DNA from: Rhodosalinus halophilus
GTDB taxonomy: Bacteria > Pseudomonadota > Alphaproteobacteria > Rhodobacterales > Rhodobacteraceae
DNA length: 64,000 bases
Assembly (NCBI RefSeq): GCF_003298775.1
Contig: NZ_QNTQ01000013.1
Location: 79,198-143,197 of the forward strand
Direction: 5' to 3'
Within the stretch, counting starts at the first letter, position 1. Each line of letters starts with the position of its first letter. Below the pieces are notes generated by a model, which ran no database searches, was not told the DNA's origin, and saw nothing but the letters and a program-made list of their open reading frames with translations. The position numbers and the translations under genes are program-made. Shown in pieces: positions 56,725-64,000 of this stretch.

Positions 56725-57474
56725 TCACCTTGCGCTCCGCGTCTGAGCTCCGGTATGCAGCGTCCCGCTGCCTGCTTCTGCCATCAGCGCGTCCGACCGC
56801 TCTTCCACTTCGCGTTCGAGCCGCGCCATGAACTCCGCCGCCGAGAGGCCGGGCGCGATGGGTTCGAGGAACTCCACCACCGCGAGGCCCGGCTTGCGCA
56901 GGATCCCCCGGCGCGGCCAGAAGAGGCCCACGTTGGTCGCCGCCGGCACGCAGGGCTGGCCGGTCGTCTCGTAGAGGACGGCCGTGCCGATCTTGTAGGG
57001 CGCCTTGACCCCCGGGGCGACGCGCGTGCCCTGGGGGTAGATGATCAGCTGCCCCGGCGGCGCGTCGCCGCGGCTCACGCCCGCCTTCATCTGGCGCATC
57101 GCCTCGGCCCGGCGGCCGCGGTCCACCGGCACGCAGCCGATCCGCAGCGCGTACCAGCCGAGGATGGGCGCCCATCTGAGCTCGCGCTTCATGATGAACT
57201 TGGGCCGCGGCACCGCGCTCACGATCAGGATGATGTCGAGAAAGCTCTGGTGCTTGGCCGCGATGAGGACTTCCCCGGTCGGCACGCGGCCGCGCACCTC
57301 GGTCCTCAGCCCGACCATCCAGCGCGCCGACCAGCGCACCCAGGCGCACCAGGTGTGCACGGCGGCATAGGCGCCGCGTCGATCGGCCAGCGCCCAGGGC
57401 GTGAAGAAGACCGCCATCAGCGCCATCATCGCATAGATCTGGCCCACGAAGAGCGCGGAGAGCAGCCAGCGCAT
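56725..57474 (-). CDS. plsC: 1-acyl-sn-glycerol-3-phosphate acyltransferase
   Basis: The 249-residue protein makes phosphatidate from lysophosphatidate at the inner membrane. It has an N-terminal transmembrane helix (about residues 6-28), A-A-K-H-Q-S-F-L-D near residue 73 (catalytic H-x4-D), R-G-R-R-A-E near 118 and Y-P-Q-G-T-R near 146. The first codon is at 57474, and its ATG shares a base with the ftsX stop (TGATG). It is the last gene of ftsE-ftsX-plsC. Confidence 0.93.
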   Translation of the reverse strand: MRWLLSALFVGQIYAMMALMAVFFTPWALADRRGAYAAVHTWCAWVRWSARWMVGLRTEVRGRVPTGEVLIAAKHQSFLDIILIVSAVPRPKFIMKRELRWAPILGWYALRIGCVPVDRGRRAEAMRQMKAGVSRGDAPPGQLIIYPQGTRVAPGVKAPYKIGTAVLYETTGQPCVPAATNVGLFWPRRGILRKPGLAVVEFLEPIAPGLSAAEFMARLEREVEERSDALMAEAGSGTLHTGAQTRSAR

Positions 57475-58364
57475 CAGTCGAGCCCCCGCAGCGTGCGCCG
57501 CGCGGCAAGGCCGGTCGCGGCCCAGGCGACCGCCCCGGCGAGCGGCGGGACGGCCAGCGGCACCGCCCATTCCGCGCCAAGCAGGCCCAGTGCGGTGAGA
57601 AACCCATCCGCGCCCTCCTGCGGCAGGAGCGCCACCGCGCCCATGCCCGCGGCGGTGCCGAGCGTCGCGCCGCCAAGGGCCCGCAGCGTGAAGCGGCGGG
57701 TGAAGGCCTGCGCGATGTAGCGGTCGCGCGCGCCCACGAGCCGCAGCACGCCGATCACCTGCACGTTGGCCGCGAGCGCGGCCTGGGCCGCGAGAGTGAT
57801 CATCGCGGCGACCGCGCCGCCGATCAGCCCGATGGAGGCCCAGCCGAGCGCGCGCAGCCGGTCGGCCGCGCGCACCAGCGGCCGTCGCCAGCGGGTATGG
57901 TCGTCGAGCACCGCGCCGGGCACCTCGGCCGCGAGCCGCAGGCGAAGGCCTTGCACATCGAACCCCTCGTCCGTCTCCACGATCTCTATGAGCCGGGGGA
58001 TGGGCAGCCGCTCGACCGGCAGGTCCGGGCCGAGCCAGGGCGCCAAAAGGGTGCGCTGTTCCTCGTCTGTCAGCGCACGCGCGCTGGCCACGCCAGGCGT
58101 CTGTTCGAGGATGCGCAGGGCCGCCTCGGTCTGCTCGGCCATCTGTCCGTCCGGGGCCGAGATGCGCAGCGTCGCGGTGCGCGCCAGCGCCTCGCCCCAG
58201 CGATCCGCGAGGCGGCCCGCCGAGAAGGAAAGCGCGAGCGCGAAGACCGCCAGAAAAGCCATCGCGGCGGAGGTGAAGACGGTGAGCCAGGCGGTGAAGC
58301 CCGTGGGCGGGACGACCCGCGCCGCCTGGGCATCGCCCGCGAGAAAGGCCGGAAGCACCCTCAC
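57474..58364 (-). CDS. ftsX: Cell-division protein FtsX
   Basis: FtsX is the membrane part of the FtsEX ABC complex that controls septal peptidoglycan hydrolases. The 296-residue protein has a first helix at about residues 27-50, a periplasmic loop (about 55-165), and three further helices at about 173-200, 225-250 and 265-290 with the conserved V-I-G-V-L-R-L-V-G-A-R-D-R-Y-I between. It starts within the ftsE stop (four-base overlap). Confidence 0.92.
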   Translation of the reverse strand: MRVLPAFLAGDAQAARVVPPTGFTAWLTVFTSAAMAFLAVFALALSFSAGRLADRWGEALARTATLRISAPDGQMAEQTEAALRILEQTPGVASARALTDEEQRTLLAPWLGPDLPVERLPIPRLIEIVETDEGFDVQGLRLRLAAEVPGAVLDDHTRWRRPLVRAADRLRALGWASIGLIGGAVAAMITLAAQAALAANVQVIGVLRLVGARDRYIAQAFTRRFTLRALGGATLGTAAGMGAVALLPQEGADGFLTALGLLGAEWAVPLAVPPLAGAVAWAATGLAARRTLRGLD

Positions 58365-59038
58365 AGCTCCGCCCCCGCCACGCTCAGTCGCCGGTCGGCG
58401 ATCCGCAGCACGCGCGCCTGGACATGCGGTTTCGTGGCCCGGATCAGCGCGAGGTCATGCGTCGCCAGCAGCACCGCCTTGCCCAGCCGGTTCAGTTCTA
58501 TCAGGAGCTGCATCAGCCGCTGCGACATCTCCCAGTCGACGTTGCCGGTGGGCTCGTCCGCGAGGATCACGTCGGGCGACATGATCACGGCCCGTGCGAG
58601 CGCCGCGCGCTGCCGCTCGCCGCCCGACAGCTCCGGCGGGAGCGCCTGCGCACGCGCCGACAAACCGACCCAGGCGAGAAGCTCGGCTAGGTTCTCCGCG
58701 TCCGCGGTCCGCCCCGTCTCGGAGACCGCGACCGGCAGCGCCACGTTCTCGGCGACCGGGAGATGATCGAGGAACTGGCAGTCCTGGTGAACGACGCCGA
58801 TCCGCCGGCGGGCGCGGGCCACGCCGTCGCGGTCCATCTGCGCGAGATCCCGGCCGAACAGACCGATCCGACCCGCCGTGGGCCGCAGCGCGGCGTAGCA
58901 CAGCCGCAGCAGCGTGGTCTTTCCCGCTCCGGAGGGGCCGGTCAGGAAATGAAAACTCCCCGGCGCGAGCGTCAGATCGATCTCGCGCAGCAGATCGCCG
59001 CCGCCATAGCTGTAGCTCACGCCTTCGAGCTCGATCAC
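58361..59038 (-). CDS. ftsE: Cell-division ATP-binding protein FtsE
   Basis: The 225-residue ATPase has Walker A T-G-P-S-G-A-G-K-T-T near residue 34, signature L-S-G-G-E-R-Q-R-A-A-L-A-R near 138 and Walker B V-I-L-A-D-E-P-T-G near 158. It forms the FtsEX complex at the septum. The start is GTG at 59038 with GAGGGGGC about 7 bases upstream; an ATG-started frame much farther upstream is on the opposite side of the promoter region and antisense to the zinc-ribbon gene. It is divergent from that gene. Confidence 0.93.
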   Translation of the reverse strand: MIELEGVSYSYGGGDLLREIDLTLAPGSFHFLTGPSGAGKTTLLRLCYAALRPTAGRIGLFGRDLAQMDRDGVARARRRIGVVHQDCQFLDHLPVAENVALPVAVSETGRTADAENLAELLAWVGLSARAQALPPELSGGERQRAALARAVIMSPDVILADEPTGNVDWEMSQRLMQLLIELNRLGKAVLLATHDLALIRATKPHVQARVLRIADRRLSVAGAEL

Positions 59039-59188
59039 GCCTGCCCCCTCGCCTGCCCGCGATTTGTTGTGCCTCAGCACCGATCTGCATGCAATCGGCG
59101 CAACTTGCGGGCAATGCCCTTTCGCGCGATATAACCGCGGCCTACTCTGTGCGAAACCGGCGCGAGGCCGGACGGTTTGGGGGCGGAG

Positions 59189-60079
59189 ATGCGGCTGACT
59201 TGCCCGAACTGCGGGGCGCAATACGAAGTACCGGAGGACGTCATTCCCGACGAGGGGCGGGACGTCCAATGCTCGAACTGTGGCTTCACCTGGTTCCAGA
59301 CTCCGGACGGCCCCGCAGAGCCCGCCGCCGAGGTCGCCCCTGAGGCGGCGCCGCAAGCGGAACCGGAACCCGAACCCGAGCCTGTCGCCGACGCCGGGAG
59401 GACCGTCGCGCCAGACGAGGACGGCGCGCCTGCACGCGCCGCCGAGCCGGAGCCGCAGACAGCGCCACAACCTGCGCCCGAGGCCTCGGAAGCCCCGCCC
59501 GATCAGACGGAGACGCCGCGCCGCCGGCTCGACCCGGAGGTCGAGGGGCTGCTTCGCGAAGAGGCGGAGCGCGAGACGCGCGCGCGCGCCGCCGACAGCC
59601 AGCCGCTCGAAACGCAGCCCGACCTGGGGCTGGAGGAAACCCGCGCCGCGGACGACGCCGAGCAGCGCTCGCGCGCGGCGCGCGAGCACATGAGCCGCAT
59701 CAGGGGCGAAGACACCGGCGAGAGCGAGGCCGCCCGCCGCAGCTCCCGCGGCAGTCTGCTGCCCGACATAGACGAGATCAACTCCAGCCTGAGGAGCGGC
59801 GGGGACACGGCACGCGAGCCCGCGCCCGAGCCGGAGCCCGTGGAGCAACCCGAGGCGCCCCCCGCCCGCGGCGGCTTCGCCCGCGGCTTCGCGATCGCGC
59901 TGCTGCTCGGCGTCGTGGTGATCGTGCTCTACGCCAACGCGGACCGCATCGCCGAGGCGCTACCGGGCTTCGCGCCGCTGCTCGACGCCTATGTCGCCGC
60001 AATGGACGCGGCCCGAGGATGGGCGGCCGAGACGATTACCGCGCTGCTCGTCTGGCTCGACGGGCTGGCCGGCGACTGA
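59189..60079 (+). CDS. Zinc-ribbon (MJ0042-type) membrane protein
   Basis: The 296-residue protein begins M-R-L-T-C-P-N-C-G-A-Q-Y-E-V-P, with two C-x-x-C pairs within the first 35 residues (zinc ribbon). A long acidic Pro/Glu/Ala-rich region follows, then a transmembrane helix at about residues 230-250, and a short C-terminus. Proteins with this layout are common in alphaproteobacteria next to ftsE; they are probably envelope or regulatory proteins but the function is not known. A possible -10 TATAAC lies at 59130-59135 with an imperfect -35. ATG 59189 gives the zinc-ribbon start. Confidence 0.82.
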   Translation: MRLTCPNCGAQYEVPEDVIPDEGRDVQCSNCGFTWFQTPDGPAEPAAEVAPEAAPQAEPEPEPEPVADAGRTVAPDEDGAPARAAEPEPQTAPQPAPEASEAPPDQTETPRRRLDPEVEGLLREEAERETRARAADSQPLETQPDLGLEETRAADDAEQRSRAAREHMSRIRGEDTGESEAARRSSRGSLLPDIDEINSSLRSGGDTAREPAPEPEPVEQPEAPPARGGFARGFAIALLLGVVVIVLYANADRIAEALPGFAPLLDAYVAAMDAARGWAAETITALLVWLDGLAGD

Positions 60080-60125
60080 TCGGCGCGGCGACGCGCAAGA
60101 GATCCGTCTGGCGACGCGAGCGGTC

Positions 60126-62744
60126 TCAGAATCGTTCGAGCAGCCTTTCCAGATAGTCGAGTTCGACGTCCGGGCGCCCGGCCTCCCCGCTTCGGCGGCG
60201 CAGCTCCTCGAGCAGATCCTGCGCACGGCGATACACATCCTCGCCCTGCAGCAGGCTCTCCTCGGTGCCCAGCTGGCCGCCCGAGCCCGCGCTGCGGCCC
60301 AGCGGATCGCGCGGCTCGCCGGAGGGATCGCCTTCGGCCATGCCCTGCTGACCCTGACCCTGCTGCTGGCCCTGCTGCTGCGCGAGCGCCTCGCCCATGT
60401 TGCGCATGCCCTCGCGCAGGGCATCCATCGCCTCGGCCTGACGATCGATCGCCTCGGCGAGATCGCCCTCGCCCAGCGCGCGTTCGGCACCCTCCATCGC
60501 CCCCTCGGCCCGGTCCAGCGCCTCGCGCGCGGCCTCGCCCGCCTCTCCGCCGAGGCCGGGCAGACCCTGCCGCTGGCGGCCGAGCTCGTTGCGCAGCGCG
60601 CGCTGGCGTTCTTCGAGGCTCTCGCCAAGGCCCTGCCCCTCGCCGGGCTGCGCCTGTTGCTGGCCCTGCCCCTGTCCGGGCTGGCCCTGCTGACCCTGTT
60701 GCCCTGGCTGGCCCTGCTGCCCTTGGCCGAACTGCTGGCCCGGACGCTGCTGGCCCTGCTGGCCCTGCCCCTGCTGCTGGCCCTGCTGGTTGCCGGGATT
60801 GAACTGTTCCTGCAACTCGCGGAAGGCTTCGTCCGAGAGGCCCTGCTGCTCGCGCAGCGTCTCGGCGAGGCCCTCCATCGCCTGCTGGCCGGGCGAGGGC
60901 TGGCCCTGACCTTGCGTGACGCGCATGTTCTCCATCATCTGCTGAAGCTGGCGCAGCGCTTCCTGCGCCTCGGCCATGCGGCCCTGCTCCATCAGCTCCT
61001 GGATGCGGTCCATCATGCGCTGCAGGTCATTCTGCGTCATCTGCATGCCGGGCATCTGCTGGGCCTGCTGGTTCTGCTGGCCCTCTTCGCCCTCCTGCAT
61101 CTGACGGCGCGCGAGCTCGCGGATGTACTCGTCGGTCGCCTCTCGCAGCTCCTGCATGAGCTCGGCGATCTCCTCGTCGGAGGCGCCGTTGCGCATCGCC
61201 TCGCTCAACCGATCCTGCGCCCGCCGCAGCCGTTCGAGCGCATCGCCCAGATCGCCCTCTTCCAGGAGGAGCGCCAGATCCCAGAGCGCATCCGCGACAT
61301 CGTCGCGCTGATCCTCGGTGAGACCATGGCGCGTGAAGGTCTCGAGCCGGCGCAGGATCACCCGCAGCCGCAGATAGGTCGTCTCGGAGCGAAAGACGTC
61401 CTCGGGCATGTAGGAGATCGCGCGCAGGACCTGTGCCACCCGCCCGGCGTTGTCGCGCGTCCAGAGCAGGTCGCGCCGCTGCTCGGCCACCGCGGCGGCC
61501 AGGGGGTCGAAGAACCGCCGCCCCGGCAGGCTCATGGTGCGCGGCTCCGAAACGCCCGTCTGCCCCGCGGCATCCTCGACGGTCAGCCGCACCTCGACCG
61601 GCAGGTTGGACCACGGGTGCTTGGAAAAATCCTCGATCAGCGTCTCTTCGAACTCGGCGCGGTCGCCGGAGATCGGCAGCGGCAGCGGCACCTCGATGGC
61701 CGGGCGCGCCTCGGGCTCGGACTTGAGGCCGTAGCGGCGGTCCACCGCGTCGAGATCAAGCGCGATGCGCGCAGTGCCGGCCACCACGCCGTAGTCGTCC
61801 TCGGCCTCGAAGGGCAGCGTCATCTCGCCGCGCGCCGAAGCCTCGGCCTCGCCCGCGAGCGCCACCTCGGGCGCCCTGTCGGGCCGCAGCGCCACGTCCC
61901 AGGCCCGGCCGCCCGGTCCCTCGACCGACAGACGCCCGTCGCGGGCGACCTCGAACACCTGGCTCGGCTCCGCCGCGGGCTCTTCCGGCGCGGGCTGGCC
62001 CGAAACGGTCTCGCGCACGGTCAGGTCGCCCACCTCGCCATAGAGCCTGAGCGTGATCTGGCTGCCTTCGGCGACGGAGAGGTCGCCCGGCGCGATGTCG
62101 TTGAGATAGACGGCCGGCAGCCGCGTGTAGGCGGGCGGCTCTACCCAGCCTTCCCAGGCAGGCCCGCCCGCTAGCGCCTGCGCCTGTCCGGGCGCCATTT
62201 CGGCCACCGACCCGATGCGCAGCACCGAGCCGAACAAGAGCGCCACCGCGAGCGCCAGAAGTGCCACGTAGCGCAGCGCGAAGGGATCGCGGCGGGCCAC
62301 CCGCAGATCAGGCGCCGGGGCCCGCGCCGCAGCGGCCCGCTCCGCCATGCGCGCCTGATGCGCGCGCCAGACCGCCGCCGAGGCCGCGTCCGTCGCGCCC
62401 ACCGCCTGCGCGTCGAGGATGGTGGCGATCGGCCGTCCCGCCATTGTCGCGTCGAGCCGCGCAAGCGCCTCGACCTCGCCCGGCCAGCGGAACTGCCGGA
62501 GTCCGCGCCACAGCGCCCAGAGCGCGCCGGCCGAAGCCAGCGCGGCGGCGGCCCAGACCGCCTCGACCGGCACCATGTCCTGCACGCCGAGCATCAGCAG
62601 CGCGAGCACCGCCGCGGCGATCGACCACAGCGGCCAGAAGGCGCGGCTCGCCCGCTCGGCGGCCATGCCCCACCGCGTCAACTGCACCGGCCGGCGCAGA
62701 CGGGTCAGGATCTCGGGGGTGTCGGCAGTCTCTCGATCTCGCAT
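60126..62744 (-). CDS. TIGR02302 / DUF4175 protein with Gln/Gly-rich domain
   Basis: From ATG 62744 the protein is 872 residues. It has two N-terminal transmembrane helices (about residues 33-70) and another near 150, then a large beta-rich region (about 180-420), a helical coiled region (about 440-600) and a Gln/Gly/Pro low-complexity tract (G-Q-Q-G-Q type repeats, about 625-715). The C-terminal helices end in Y-L-E-R-L-L-E-R-F. This matches TIGR02302 proteins of alphaproteobacteria, whose function is not known. The longest open frame would add 44 unlike residues; ATG 62765 is another possible start. It lies upstream of no other minus-strand gene except lysA. Confidence 0.85.
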   Translation of the reverse strand: MRDRETADTPEILTRLRRPVQLTRWGMAAERASRAFWPLWSIAAAVLALLMLGVQDMVPVEAVWAAAALASAGALWALWRGLRQFRWPGEVEALARLDATMAGRPIATILDAQAVGATDAASAAVWRAHQARMAERAAAARAPAPDLRVARRDPFALRYVALLALAVALLFGSVLRIGSVAEMAPGQAQALAGGPAWEGWVEPPAYTRLPAVYLNDIAPGDLSVAEGSQITLRLYGEVGDLTVRETVSGQPAPEEPAAEPSQVFEVARDGRLSVEGPGGRAWDVALRPDRAPEVALAGEAEASARGEMTLPFEAEDDYGVVAGTARIALDLDAVDRRYGLKSEPEARPAIEVPLPLPISGDRAEFEETLIEDFSKHPWSNLPVEVRLTVEDAAGQTGVSEPRTMSLPGRRFFDPLAAAVAEQRRDLLWTRDNAGRVAQVLRAISYMPEDVFRSETTYLRLRVILRRLETFTRHGLTEDQRDDVADALWDLALLLEEGDLGDALERLRRAQDRLSEAMRNGASDEEIAELMQELREATDEYIRELARRQMQEGEEGQQNQQAQQMPGMQMTQNDLQRMMDRIQELMEQGRMAEAQEALRQLQQMMENMRVTQGQGQPSPGQQAMEGLAETLREQQGLSDEAFRELQEQFNPGNQQGQQQGQGQQGQQRPGQQFGQGQQGQPGQQGQQGQPGQGQGQQQAQPGEGQGLGESLEERQRALRNELGRQRQGLPGLGGEAGEAAREALDRAEGAMEGAERALGEGDLAEAIDRQAEAMDALREGMRNMGEALAQQQGQQQGQGQQGMAEGDPSGEPRDPLGRSAGSGGQLGTEESLLQGEDVYRRAQDLLEELRRRSGEAGRPDVELDYLERLLERF

Positions 62745-62805
62745 CGCGGCTCGGCGCTCCCGCATCGGCGGTGTGGTCAGGCCGATCCTCGCGGGACTCG
62801 CACCG

Positions 62806-64000
62806 CTACAGCCATTGGGGGATGGTATCGCGCGCGAGGATTTCGTCAAAGGTCGGCCGCGGGCGGATGACCGCAACGTGATCGCCGCTCACCAGCACCT
62901 CGGGCACCAGCGGCCGGGTGTTGTACTCGCTCGCCATCACCGCGCCGTAGGCGCCGGCCGACCGGAAGGCGACCAGATCGCCCTCGGCCAGCGGCGGCAG
63001 CGGCCGTGCTCGCGCGAAGGTGTCGCCCGTCTCGCAGACCGGGCCCACCACGTCGAAGGGCGCCGTCGGCGCGCCCGCCGCTGCCTCCCTAATGGGCACG
63101 ATGTCGTGCCAGGCGTCGTACATCGCGGGCCGGATCAGGTCATTCATCGCCGCGTCGAGAATCACGAAGTCGCGCCCCTCGCCCTCCTTCACCCAGAGCA
63201 CGCGGCTCACGAGAATCCCGGCGTTGCCCGCAATCAGCCGCCCGGGCTCGATCTCGATCTCGCAGCCCAGGTGCCCCACGGTGCGGCGGATCATCGCGCC
63301 GTAATCGGCGGGCAGCGGCGGCACCTCGTTCGACCGCGCGTAGGGGATCCCCAGCCCCCCGCCCAGGTCGAGGCGCCGGATGTCGTGCCCGTCGGCGCGC
63401 AGCGCCTCGGTCAGCTCCGCCACCTTGCCGTAGGCCACCTCGAAGGGCGCGAGGTCGGTGAGCTGGCTGCCGATGTGCACGTCCACGCCCACCACCTCCA
63501 GCCCCGGCAGGCGCGCGGCCTCGGCATAGACCTCGCGCGCCCGCGCAAGGGGCACGCCGAACTTGTTCTCCGACTTGCCGGTGGCGATCTTGGCGTGGGT
63601 CTTGGCGTCCACATCCGGGTTCACGCGCACGGTCACGGGCACGGTCGCGCCCATCGACACAGCCACCTCGGACAGCGCCCGCATCTCCGGCTCGCTCTCC
63701 AGGTTGACCTGCCGGACGCCGCCGTCCAAAGCCAGCCGCATCTCCTCGCGGGTCTTGCCCACGCCGGAAAAGACGATGCGGTCGCCCGGCACGCCGGCGG
63801 CCCGCGCGCGCCGGTATTCCCCGCCCGAGACCACGTCCATCCCCGCGCCCATGTCGCCCAGCAGCTTCAGGAGCGCGAGGTTCGAGGCTGCCTTGACCGC
63901 GTAACAGACCAGATGCGGCCCCCAGTCGAGCGCCTCGTCGAAAAGCCGGTAGTGCCGCGCGAGCGTCGCCGCAGAATAGAGGTAGAAGGGCGTGCCCACC
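62806..64000 (-). CDS. lysA: Diaminopimelate decarboxylase (5' end beyond the window)
   Basis: This PLP enzyme converts meso-diaminopimelate to lysine. The visible part, about 397 residues, has V-G-T-P-F-Y-L-Y near its start, the PLP lysine in C-Y-A-V-K-A-A-S-N near visible residue 34, D-V-H-I-G-S-Q near 172, and the substrate motif G-P-V-C-E-T-G-D near 319. No clear start codon lies inside the window: the V-G-T-P-F-Y opening usually comes about 25 residues into the protein. The frame runs to the window edge. It ends 61 bases before the TIGR02302 start on the same strand. Confidence 0.95.
   Translation of the reverse strand, partial: VGTPFYLYSAATLARHYRLFDEALDWGPHLVCYAVKAASNLALLKLLGDMGAGMDVVSGGEYRRARAAGVPGDRIVFSGVGKTREEMRLALDGGVRQVNLESEPEMRALSEVAVSMGATVPVTVRVNPDVDAKTHAKIATGKSENKFGVPLARAREVYAEAARLPGLEVVGVDVHIGSQLTDLAPFEVAYGKVAELTEALRADGHDIRRLDLGGGLGIPYARSNEVPPLPADYGAMIRRTVGHLGCEIEIEPGRLIAGNAGILVSRVLWVKEGEGRDFVILDAAMNDLIRPAMYDAWHDIVPIREAAAGAPTAPFDVVGPVCETGDTFARARPLPPLAEGDLVAFRSAGAYGAVMASEYNTRPLVPEVLVSGDHVAVIRPRPTFDEILARDTIPQWL

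Noticed and set aside
59039..59848. An upstream extension of ftsE to an ATG-started frame of 495 codons
   Set aside because: The extension is antisense to the zinc-ribbon gene and the divergent promoter region. The GTG at 59038 has a good ribosome-binding site and gives the normal FtsE length.
60650..60800. Regular short repeats, considered as a CRISPR or tandem-repeat array
   Set aside because: The units are in frame and code for Gly/Gln in the TIGR02302 protein; there are no unique spacers or cas genes.
59991..62174. A 727-codon plus-strand Leu-rich open frame
   Set aside because: It mirrors the Gln-rich repeat and other parts of the TIGR02302 gene on the opposite strand. The Leu-rich look comes from CTG repeats, not from membrane-protein coding.

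Overview
The window is high-GC, gene-dense DNA (no gene-free gap over about 200 bp once small ORFs are counted). It reads as chromosome of an alphaproteobacterium of the order Rhodobacterales (Rhodobacter/Roseobacter relatives). Three things support this: the yceD-rpmF-plsX-fabH-ihfA-merR block; an H-NS-like HvrA; and ethylmalonyl-CoA (EMC) pathway genes interleaved with TCA-cycle genes (ccr, ecm, sdhCDAB, mch, mcl2, mdh, sucCD, sucAB, lpd). No phage, transposase, plasmid or CRISPR signature was seen; almost everything looks like core genome.

Layout. 1-2.1 kb: the 3' end of a probable P-type ATPase runs with overlap into a strongly divergent MetK-like gene, convergent with an HMA2-like / DUF5132-like pair. 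2.2-9.6 kb: guaB, a membrane protein, an ASKHA/ferredoxin protein, tRNA-Gly(CCC), a small paralog-type protein, a deacetylase-like protein and AbrB. 9.6-12.9 kb: uup, olsB and a BamE-like lipoprotein. 13-17.6 kb: yceD, rpmF, plsX, fabH, ihfA, a MerR regulator and tRNA-Pro(GGG). 17.8-24.6 kb: dcd, then the minus-strand series argS-SPOR-nagZ-scpA-scpB. 24.7-26.3 kb: a quorum-sensing unit (small protein, luxR, luxI). 26.5-31.4 kb: ccr, an acyltransferase, ecm. 31.5-34.8 kb: hvrA, acyP, deoD, a DUF1989 protein, a 47-aa ORF and a ZIP transporter. 34.8-42.3 kb: sdhCDAB, two membrane/secreted unknowns and mcl2-nnrU-DUF1737-mch. 42.4-56.5 kb: mdh, sucCD, two DUF805 genes, sucA, sucB, a MAPEG protein and lpd, interrupted by a glycosyltransferase and a sulfotransferase. 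56.7-64 kb: ftsE-ftsX-plsC, a zinc-ribbon membrane protein, a TIGR02302 protein and lysA (cut by the window end).

How the genes fit together. Ccr, Ecm, Mch and Mcl2 are four EMC steps that assimilate acetyl-CoA and yield glyoxylate, propionyl-CoA-derived succinyl-CoA and malate. SucCD, SucAB-Lpd, Sdh and Mdh receive those products. Two sequence signals tie these units together. One is a tandem pair of TGTGATCACA-type palindromes, 21 bp apart, at nearly the same distance (about 110 bp) upstream of both sdhC and sucC. The other is a GCAACAA(A/T)G(T/C) element with GTTGC-type symmetry just upstream of ccr, ecm and mcl2. These are the most interesting regulatory observations. The divergent MetK lacks the GAGDQG loop and has His in place of a catalytic Asp; it is the most interesting protein. 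Two families of intergenic repeats were also seen: a roughly 68-bp hairpin element, one copy of which lies inside the scpB reading frame, and short hairpins ending in CCTAC.
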